NCBI RefSeq assembly: GCF_004571025.1
Contig: NZ_SPQT01000014.1
Coordinates: 149,839-213,838, forward strand
Length of the DNA: 64,000 nucleotides
Source: Bradyrhizobium niftali
GTDB lineage: Bacteria > Pseudomonadota > Alphaproteobacteria > Rhizobiales > Xanthobacteraceae
Direction of reading: 5' to 3'
The notes under the pieces are model-generated. The model did no database searches. It worked only from the letters and a program-made list of their open reading frames with translations, and was not told where the DNA came from. Below, piece after piece: positions 57,942 to 64,000 of this stretch. Within the stretch, counting starts at the first letter, position 1; each line of letters starts with the position of its first letter. Made by a program: the position numbers and the translations under genes.

Positions 57942-57959
57942 TCTCACAACTTCTCACAA
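57942..57959. promoter_or_regulatory. Tandem TCTCACAA repeats, possible wHTH binding site
   Basis: TCTCACAA at 57942-57949 and again at 57952-57959, a direct repeat with a ten-base period. OmpR-type winged helices often bind such tandem half-sites. It lies 63 bases before osmC and 118 bases from the STAND gene start. Confidence 0.5.
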
Positions 57960-58021
57960 GTCCAAACGGGTGCCCCGCGACAGCCGCTGCTAGTCAGTTG
58001 CGCGACGGCAAGGAGACCTTC

Positions 58022-58441
58022 ATGACGCAAGCGGCAAAACTGCTCTACACGGCCCGAACCCACACCAGCGGCGGGCGGCAGGACGGCATGTCCCGCAGCT
58101 CGGACGGCCGCCTCGATGTGCGGCTCTCTCCGCCGGGCGGCGCCGGCATCGGCACCAATCCCGAACAGTTGTTCGCGGCCGGCTGGTCGGCCTGCTTCGA
58201 AGGCGCCATGGAGATCGCGGCGCGCAGGCGGAAGATCACGCTTCCCAGGAAATGCGCGATCGACGCGGAGATCGACCTCCTTCTCGATGAAGGCGCTTAC
58301 TCCCTCCGGGCCCGCCTCAACGTCAGCCTGCCGGGCCTCGATCGCGAGGTCGCACGCGACATCGTCGATGAGGCGCACCAGACCTGTCCCTATTCCAAGG
58401 CCGTCCGCGGCAACATCGACGTCGCGGTCGCGCTGATCTGA
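58022..58441 (+). CDS. OsmC/Ohr-family peroxide reductase
   Basis: A 139-residue protein of the Ohr/OsmC group that reduces organic hydroperoxides with a cysteine pair. Cys58 (GWSACFEGAM) and Cys122 (HQTCPYSKAVRG) are conserved. The overall pattern (LLYTARTHTSGGRQDGMSRS) fits Ohr. The start at 58022 has AAGGAGACCTTC just upstream, a strong site. It is the first gene of a cluster with an alpha/beta hydrolase and a cytochrome P460, and divergent from a STAND regulator. Confidence 0.93.
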   Translation: MTQAAKLLYTARTHTSGGRQDGMSRSSDGRLDVRLSPPGGAGIGTNPEQLFAAGWSACFEGAMEIAARRRKITLPRKCAIDAEIDLLLDEGAYSLRARLNVSLPGLDREVARDIVDEAHQTCPYSKAVRGNIDVAVALI

Positions 58442-58476
58442 CCAGCGTCCCCGACCATCAACAAGGTAGCACCATC

Positions 58477-59505
58477 ATGAAACAGCTCATCGACCAGCAT
58501 CGCCGCAAGTTTTTTGGCATCGCCGCGGGAACCGTTGCCGCGGGTCTCGGCGTGATCGACCTCGCCCGCGCCGAATCGGAAGCGCCGCGATCCTCCGCAT
58601 CGAATGCGTCCTTCGGCACGATCAAGCAGATCGATGCCGGCGTCCTCAATGTCGGCTATGCCGAGGCAGGTCCGTCGAACGGTCCCGTCGCGATCCTGCT
58701 GCACGGCTGGCCCTACGACATTCACGCCTTCGTCGATGTCGCGCCGATCCTGGCAAAGGCCGGCTATCGCGTCATCATTCCTCATCTGCGCGGATACGGC
58801 ACGACGCAGTTTCTCTCCGGCGAGACGCTGCGCAACGGCGAGCCGGCAGCGCTCGCCGTCGACATCATCGCGCTGATGGACGCACTCGACATCAAGAAGG
58901 CGGCCATCGCCGGCTTCGACTGGGGCGCGCGCACCGCCGACATCATCGCCGCGCTGTGGCCGGAGCGCTGCCGCGCGCTGGTGTCGGTCAGCGGCTACCT
59001 GATATCGAGCCAGGCCGCTGGAAGCGCCCCGTTGCCACCGGCAGCTGAGTTGCAATGGTGGTACCAGTTCTATTTCGCGACCGAGCGCGGCCGCGCCGGA
59101 TACGAGAAGTACACGCACGATTTCGCAAAACTGATCTGGAAGCTCGCCTCGCCGCAGTGGAAGTTCGACGACGCCACCTTCAACCGGAGCGCGGCGTCGC
59201 TCGACAACAAGGATCATGTCGCGATCTCGATCCACAATTACCGCTGGCGGCTCGGGCTCGCCCAGGGCGAAGCGAAATACGAGGAGATCGAAAAGAAGCT
59301 CGCGGCGGCCCCGCTGATCAGCGTGCCGACGATCACGATGGAGGGCGACGCCAACGGTGCGCCGCACCCCGACCCCAGCGTCTATGCCAAGAAATTCTCC
59401 GGCCGGTACGACTATCGCCTGATCACCGGCGGCATCGGCCACAATCTGCCGCAGGAGGCACCGCAAGCCTTTGCCAAGGCCGTCATCGACGCCGACGGCG
59501 CCTGA
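58477..59505 (+). CDS. Exported epoxide-hydrolase-like alpha/beta hydrolase
   Basis: A 342-residue hydrolase. The N-terminus has a Tat-type signal (HRRKFFGIAAGTVAAGLGVI then DLARA). The core has the HGWP oxyanion motif at 76-79 and the nucleophile Asp148 in AGFDWGARTAD, as in epoxide hydrolases and haloalkane dehalogenases. The C-terminal catalytic His is in GGIGHNLPQEAP. It probably acts on epoxides or other reactive organic compounds in the periplasm. It is 35 bases after osmC and before cytochrome P460, in the same operon. Confidence 0.9.
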   Translation: MKQLIDQHRRKFFGIAAGTVAAGLGVIDLARAESEAPRSSASNASFGTIKQIDAGVLNVGYAEAGPSNGPVAILLHGWPYDIHAFVDVAPILAKAGYRVIIPHLRGYGTTQFLSGETLRNGEPAALAVDIIALMDALDIKKAAIAGFDWGARTADIIAALWPERCRALVSVSGYLISSQAAGSAPLPPAAELQWWYQFYFATERGRAGYEKYTHDFAKLIWKLASPQWKFDDATFNRSAASLDNKDHVAISIHNYRWRLGLAQGEAKYEEIEKKLAAAPLISVPTITMEGDANGAPHPDPSVYAKKFSGRYDYRLITGGIGHNLPQEAPQAFAKAVIDADGA

Positions 59506-59577
59506 GGATCCGCCGGCACCTCGGTCCAGCCGGGCTGGACCGGGGCCCATCCTTTGATCCCAGCTTGATGAAACCTC

Positions 59578-60132
59578 ATGACGCCAACTGAACCTGCCAA
59601 GAAAAGATTCTCCTTCACTACGGTGATGGTGCTCGCCGCGCTTCTTCTGGTCGTTCTCCTGACCTGCGTGCCCTACCTCGTCTCGATCGCGCTGGCGGAG
59701 GGCCCCGCGACAGCCGATGCCTCGCCGATCTTCGGCGTCACGATTCCCGCGGGCTACAAGCAGTGGGAGCTGATCGCGCCGGCCGAAGAGGCCGCACCGC
59801 TCGACGAGCTTCGCGCGGTCGTCGGCAACCAGGTGGCAATCGACGCCTATCAGGCCGGAAAGCTTCCGTTCCCGGACGGCATTATTCTGGTCAAGCGCGC
59901 CTGGAAGCGGAAACAGTCACCGGAATTCGCGTCGGCAACGATTCCCGGCGCGGCTACCACGGTCCAGGTGATGGTCAAGGATTCCAGGAAATATGCCTCC
60001 ACCGGCGGCTGGGGTTTTGGCCGCTTCGTCAACGGCAAGCCGGTCGACGAAGCGCAGCACCGCACCTGCTTCGCCTGCCACGAGGCTCGCGCGAAGGGCC
60101 GCGATTACGTCTTCACCCGTCTCGCGCGCTGA
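59578..60132 (+). CDS. Cytochrome P460-family c-type haem protein
   Basis: A 184-residue protein with an N-terminal membrane helix (FTTVMVLAALLLVVLLTCVP) and a P460-type beta domain. The heme site is CFACH with Cys164, Cys167 and His168 near the C-terminus. P460 cytochromes use a lysine crosslink to oxidise hydroxylamine or NO species; whether the crosslink lysine is present here cannot be verified. It is the third gene of the osmC-hydrolase cluster and ends 39 bases before the convergent hybrid kinase gene. Confidence 0.85.
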   Translation: MTPTEPAKKRFSFTTVMVLAALLLVVLLTCVPYLVSIALAEGPATADASPIFGVTIPAGYKQWELIAPAEEAAPLDELRAVVGNQVAIDAYQAGKLPFPDGIILVKRAWKRKQSPEFASATIPGAATTVQVMVKDSRKYASTGGWGFGRFVNGKPVDEAQHRTCFACHEARAKGRDYVFTRLAR

Positions 60133-60171
60133 GTTGCGAAAGCGGGGCCGGGCGCTCGCCAACAGGCCGTC

Positions 60172-63100
60172 TTACTCCGCCGCCACCATCTGCTGCGTGC
60201 GCCACTGGCCGAGCAGGGCGCGCAGCGAGGCCGGCTTCACCGGCTTGTTCAGCACGGCGATCTTCTCCTCGCGCGCGGCCAGCTGCACGGCGGGGCTGCG
60301 GTCGGCGGTGATCAGGATCGCAGGGATGGCGTCGCCGAAGCGGCGGCGGATGTCGCGGATCGCGGCGATGCCGTTGCCGCGGTCGAGGTGATAGTCGACC
60401 AGCAGCCCGGTGACGCGCTTGCCCGCAGCTTCGATCGCGGCGATCGCGCCTTCGGGATCGGCGACCGCGATCACCTCGGCGTCCCAGGCTTTCAACAGCG
60501 TGCGCATGCCGTCGAGGATCGCCGCATCGTTCTCGATGCAGACGATCAGCGCGCCCGCGATCGGCGCGCGCGCCAGCGGCGTCGCGCTGGTCACGGCGGC
60601 GGTGAGGGTGATCGCCTTCGCCGTCGGCACCGTCACCGAGAAGACCGAGCCGCCGCCCACATTGGAGTCGATGGCGATGCCGTGGTTGAGCACGCGCGCC
60701 AGCCGTTCGACGATCGAGAGGCCAAGGCCGAGACCGCGCGCGATCCGCGCGCCCTGCTCGAGGCGGTGGAACTCCTTGAAGATCTCGCCGCGCTTGACCG
60801 TGGGGATGCCGACGCCGGTGTCGTAGACGCAGATCTTGAGCGAGGCGCCGCGGCGGCGGCAGCCGACCAGCACACGGCCGCGCGGGGTGTATTTGATCGC
60901 GTTGGAGATCAGGTTCTGGAGCAGGCGCCGCAGCAGGAGACGGTCCGACTCCACCGGCAGCGAGCAGGGCACGAAGGTGAGATCGAGGCCCTTGGCGCGC
61001 GCGATCGGAGCGAATTCGATCTCCAGCGAGCGCATCAGATCGGCCATCTTGAAGCTCGAGATCGAGGTCGCCATCGCGCCGGCGTCCAGCCGCGATATGT
61101 CGAGCAGCGCGCCGAGGATTTCCTCGATGGCCTGGAGCGATTCGTCGATGTTCTCGACCAGCCGCGTCTCCTCGCCGCTGTGCTGGCGTTCGACCAGGCT
61201 GGTGACATACAGCCGCGCCGCATTCAGCGGCTGGAGAATGTCGTGACTGGCGGCGGCGAGGAACCGCGTCTTGGAGATGCTGGCGTCTTCCGCCGTGCTC
61301 TTGGCCAGCGCCAGCTCGGAGTTCAGCCGGGTCAGCTCCTCGGTGCGGTCGCGCACGCGCTTTTCCAGCGTCGCGTTGGCGCGCTCCAGCGCTTCGGCGG
61401 CCTCGAAGGTGGGCGTGACGTCGGTGAAGGTGATGACGAAGCCGCTGCCGGGCATGCGGTTGGTGAGCACCTCGATCACCATGTGGCGGTCCGGCAGGCG
61501 CTCGAGATAGGGCTCGCTGTCGATGGTATACGCGGCAAGCCGCCGCTCCAGCATGGCCTCGCGCTCGACCGGGTCGGCCGGATTGCTCACGTCCATGAAT
61601 TCCAGGATTTCGCGAAGCGGCGTGCCGAACTGGATGAAATGCGGTGGCACGTTGAGGAGATCGCCGAATTGCCGGTTGGAGCAGATCAGTTGCAGGTCGT
61701 CGTCGAACACCGCGATGCCCTGGCGCACATGGTTGAGCGCGGTCTGGAGGATCTCGCGGTTGAAATGCAGCGCCGCATGGGAATCGTCGAGCAGTTTCAG
61801 CGCGGCTTTGGCGGAGACCGTCCGCTTGCGCAGCAGCAGCGACATCACGAGGCGCGAGGACGCAGCTCCAATCGAGGAGGCGATCAGGTGCTCGGCGTGC
61901 TGCAGCAGCTCGAAATCGGCGGGCGCTGCCGGCTCGAGCCGCATATTGCGCCGCGCCGAGAAGGCCTCGAACGAATGCCGGGCGCGGTCCGGGCCGAGAT
62001 ATTGCGCCACCGTGGTCTGGATGTCCTGCACGGTGACGGTGGTGCGCCAGCGGCGGAAATTCGGGGAGATCGGCGCGAGCGTGTTGGGCACGAACAGATC
62101 GGCCTGCACCAGCTCGATGGACGAAGGCCGCCGTGCCAGCGACAGCAGCACATAGGTGAGGATGTTGAGCGACAGCGACCAGATGACGCCGTGCATCAGC
62201 GGCGGCAGGTCGGCGCCGAACAGCGCCTGCGGCCGCAGCGCCTCGATGCCGAACGGGCCGTGCTGGAGCAGCAGGATGCCTGCGGTCGAGGAATCCATGA
62301 AGCTCGGAATGAACAGCGTGTAGAGCCACACCACGAAGCCGACCAGCATGCCGCCGATCGCGCCGCGCGCGGTCGCCCGCCGCCACAATAGCCCGCCGAA
62401 GAAGCTCGGCGCGAGCTGGGCGATTGCGGCAAAGGACAAGAGGCCGATCGCGACAAGCTGGGTGTTGCCGAGCGCGCGGTAGTAGAAATAGGCCATCACC
62501 ATGATGGCGAAGATCGCGAGCCGGCGCGAGCGCAGCAGGAAGTCGCTGAAATCGGCGCCGCCGGTGCGTCCCTCCGGCCGCCGTTGCAGCACCAGGGGCA
62601 CCACGAGGTCGTTCGAGACCATGATGGAGAGCGCGACGCATTCGACGATCACCATCGCGGTTGCCGCCGACAGGCCGCCGACGAAGATGGCGACGCTGAG
62701 CAGATCCGCGCCGCCCTCTATCGGCAGCGCCAGCACGTACATGTCGGGGTCGGCCGTGCCGAAGGGAAAGCTGACGAGGCCGGCGATCGCGATCGGGATC
62801 ACGAACAGGTTGATGGCGACGAGATAGAGCGGAAACAGCCAGCGCGCGCGGCCGACCTCGGCATCGGAGGAATTCTCCACCACGCTGACATGGAACTGGC
62901 GCGGCAGCAGCATGACCGCGCACAGCGACAGCAGCGTCATGGTCAGGAAGTTGCCGATCGACGGCGAGTAGTTGATGGCGCGCACCGCCTCCGGCGTCTT
63001 CATCGCGCGCTCGATCAGTTCATGCGGCGAGAACATCCAGAAGGTGACGAAGATGCCGGCGGCGAGGAAGGCGACCAGCTTGACGATGGATTCGGTCGCG

Positions 63101-63681
63101 ACCGCCAGCATCAGGCCGTGCTGATGCTCGGTGGCGTCGGTCTGCCGCGTGCCGAACAGCACGGCGAAGGCCGCCATCGCCAGCGTCACCATCAGCGCCA
63201 TGTCGCCGAGGATCGGGATGTGGGAGAAGGCCTGATCCTCGCTCAGGATCGTCTCCAGCGAGGAGGCGACCGCCTTGAGCTGGAGCGCGATGTAGGGCAC
63301 CGAGCCGATGATCGCGATCAGCGCCACGGTCGCCGCCACCGCCTGGCTCTTGCCGTAGCGGGCGCCGATGAAGTCGGCGATCGAGGTGATGTTGTGGGCC
63401 TTGGCGAGCTGGATCACGCGGCGGAGTACGCCGGCGCCGAGCCCGATCATCAGGATCGGGCCGACATAGATGGCGAGGAAGTCGGTGGACGTGCGGGTGG
63501 CAAAACCGACCGAGCCGAAGAAGGTCCAGGAGGTGCAGTAGATCGCCAGCGACAGCGGATAGATCAGCCCGGAGGCACGTCGGGGCCCGGCCTGCGCGCG
63601 GCGGTCGCCATGGCTCGCCACCAGGAACAGGAAGCCGATATAGCCAAAGGCGGCGGCAATCACGCCCCAGTCGTGCAGCAT
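60172..63681 (-). CDS. Hybrid histidine kinase with SLC5-like sodium/solute symporter domain
   Basis: An 1169-residue protein. Residues about 1-510 form a symporter-type transmembrane core (GLIYPLSLAIYCTSWTFFGS, GFATRTSTDFLAIYVGPILM, AGIFVTFWMF). A PAS domain (residues about 620-740) is followed by a coiled coil and a HisKA/HATPase kinase with His813 in FLAAASHDILQPLNAARL and HATPase motifs YTPRGRV, DTGVGIPT and GLGLGLSI. The C-terminal receiver has Asp1096 in LLVDYHLDRGNG and the lysine in VLNKPVKP. This is the CbrA/NahK-like design where a transporter domain may sense a solute. The partner regulator is unknown. Confidence 0.9.
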   Translation of the reverse strand: MLHDWGVIAAAFGYIGFLFLVASHGDRRAQAGPRRASGLIYPLSLAIYCTSWTFFGSVGFATRTSTDFLAIYVGPILMIGLGAGVLRRVIQLAKAHNITSIADFIGARYGKSQAVAATVALIAIIGSVPYIALQLKAVASSLETILSEDQAFSHIPILGDMALMVTLAMAAFAVLFGTRQTDATEHQHGLMLAVATESIVKLVAFLAAGIFVTFWMFSPHELIERAMKTPEAVRAINYSPSIGNFLTMTLLSLCAVMLLPRQFHVSVVENSSDAEVGRARWLFPLYLVAINLFVIPIAIAGLVSFPFGTADPDMYVLALPIEGGADLLSVAIFVGGLSAATAMVIVECVALSIMVSNDLVVPLVLQRRPEGRTGGADFSDFLLRSRRLAIFAIMVMAYFYYRALGNTQLVAIGLLSFAAIAQLAPSFFGGLLWRRATARGAIGGMLVGFVVWLYTLFIPSFMDSSTAGILLLQHGPFGIEALRPQALFGADLPPLMHGVIWSLSLNILTYVLLSLARRPSSIELVQADLFVPNTLAPISPNFRRWRTTVTVQDIQTTVAQYLGPDRARHSFEAFSARRNMRLEPAAPADFELLQHAEHLIASSIGAASSRLVMSLLLRKRTVSAKAALKLLDDSHAALHFNREILQTALNHVRQGIAVFDDDLQLICSNRQFGDLLNVPPHFIQFGTPLREILEFMDVSNPADPVEREAMLERRLAAYTIDSEPYLERLPDRHMVIEVLTNRMPGSGFVITFTDVTPTFEAAEALERANATLEKRVRDRTEELTRLNSELALAKSTAEDASISKTRFLAAASHDILQPLNAARLYVTSLVERQHSGEETRLVENIDESLQAIEEILGALLDISRLDAGAMATSISSFKMADLMRSLEIEFAPIARAKGLDLTFVPCSLPVESDRLLLRRLLQNLISNAIKYTPRGRVLVGCRRRGASLKICVYDTGVGIPTVKRGEIFKEFHRLEQGARIARGLGLGLSIVERLARVLNHGIAIDSNVGGGSVFSVTVPTAKAITLTAAVTSATPLARAPIAGALIVCIENDAAILDGMRTLLKAWDAEVIAVADPEGAIAAIEAAGKRVTGLLVDYHLDRGNGIAAIRDIRRRFGDAIPAILITADRSPAVQLAAREEKIAVLNKPVKPASLRALLGQWRTQQMVAAE

Positions 63682-63828
63682 GGCGAGCGTGCTTCTCCCT
63701 GGGCGCGGCGGCGCCCGATCTCATTTTCCCTGCAAATCTAGCGCGTTGGGTGGGCGCAAGCGACAGCGAAATGCCGGGCCCGGGGCGGGAACTGGGGTTG
63801 TCGTTAAGTTGGTCGCTTGAGGCTCACC

Positions 63829-63891
63829 GAGAGAGTCCCCGTGTGGCACCCCCCCTCCCTGACCCTCCCCCGCAAGGGGGGAGGGAATGGA
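63829..63891. repeat. Family C palindromic element, copy C3a
   Basis: Begins with GAGAGAGTCCCCGTGTGG, as C2b does, and continues with CCCTGACCCTCCCCCGCAAG. The core is the same as C1a. Confidence 0.9.
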
Positions 63892-63977
63892 GAGAACGTC
63901 GCTTGTTGCGACAAAGGCGACACCAACACGGCGTCGAGCAGTTGCGCTTAATCAATGTGAGGCAGCCACAACCGTCT

Positions 63978-64000
63978 CGCTCCCTCCCCCCTTGCGGGGG
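63978..64000. repeat. Family C palindromic element, copy C3b (truncated by window)
   Basis: CGCTCCCTCCCCCCTTGCGG then GGG to the window edge, the inverse of C3a. It forms the third inverted pair with 63829-63891. Confidence 0.85.

Larger units (their letters stand above)
63682..64000. other. Right-edge intergenic region with family C pair
   Basis: A gap of at least 319 bases upstream of the hybrid kinase. It contains family C copies C3a (63829-63891) and C3b (63978-64000, cut by the window end). No gene is seen. Confidence 0.7.

Noticed and set aside
60388..62391. A 667-codon plus-strand frame opposite the hybrid kinase
   Set aside because: It is a shadow of the kinase with no recognisable motif.

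Overview
The window looks like a chromosomal segment of an alphaproteobacterium of the Bradyrhizobium type (Nitrobacteraceae). The evidence is the high GC content, the aa3 oxidase order ctaC-ctaD-ctaB-coxF-ctaG-ctaE, the F0 order atpI-B-E-G(b')-F, and several families of short palindromic repeats between genes. I assigned every gene by reading its protein. No database search was possible. I saw no rRNA, tRNA, CRISPR array, transposase or integrase.

Layout. 1-10 kb: a partial metallo-hydrolase, a small membrane protein, then the four genes of the ligase-associated DNA repair set (ATP-dependent ligase, MBL exonuclease, Lhr-type helicase, PdeM phosphoesterase). The set is split by a TPR-methyltransferase and an orphan periplasmic binding protein. 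10-19 kb: a LysR regulator divergent from an EamA exporter and a metallo-hydrolase, a TauE/SafE permease with a TIGR02186-type partner, and a 1142-residue PodJ-like polarity protein with Sel1 repeats. 19-25.5 kb: a PadR regulator divergent from an NTF2-like protein, acyl-CoA dehydrogenase, thiolase and FadB-type multifunctional enzyme, which together make a beta-oxidation module. 25.5-33.7 kb: small membrane proteins, a GST/MarR divergent pair, glutamate-cysteine ligase, a PAN-domain protein, a nucleotidyltransferase, signal peptidase I, TldD and an IalB-like protein.

34-40.7 kb: the cytochrome aa3 oxidase operon with its heme and copper assembly factors and SURF1. 40.8-43.3 kb: an NTF2-like protein and a NarL-type two-component pair. 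43.8-48 kb: threonine synthase, M16 peptidase, GNAT acetyltransferase and a secreted protein. 48-50.8 kb: the F0 ATP synthase operon. 51-54 kb: a coiled-coil secreted protein, YjbQ and an MFS transporter. 54.3-60.1 kb: an orphan LuxR-type response regulator and a STAND-type (winged helix/NTPase/TPR-like) regulator divergent from OsmC, an epoxide-hydrolase-like protein and cytochrome P460. 60.2-63.7 kb: a sodium/solute-symporter-like hybrid histidine kinase.

The most unusual points are these. Two inverted palindromic elements lie in frame inside the DNA ligase gene. The pdeM start codon appears to come from a dispersed repeat. Tandem 10-bp-period repeats lie between the STAND regulator and its divergent oxidative/haem gene cluster. 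Clear palindromic operators sit in the LysR, PadR and MarR divergent promoters. There is a terminator-bearing candidate small RNA before thrC, and a nested pair of palindromes before the orphan response regulator.
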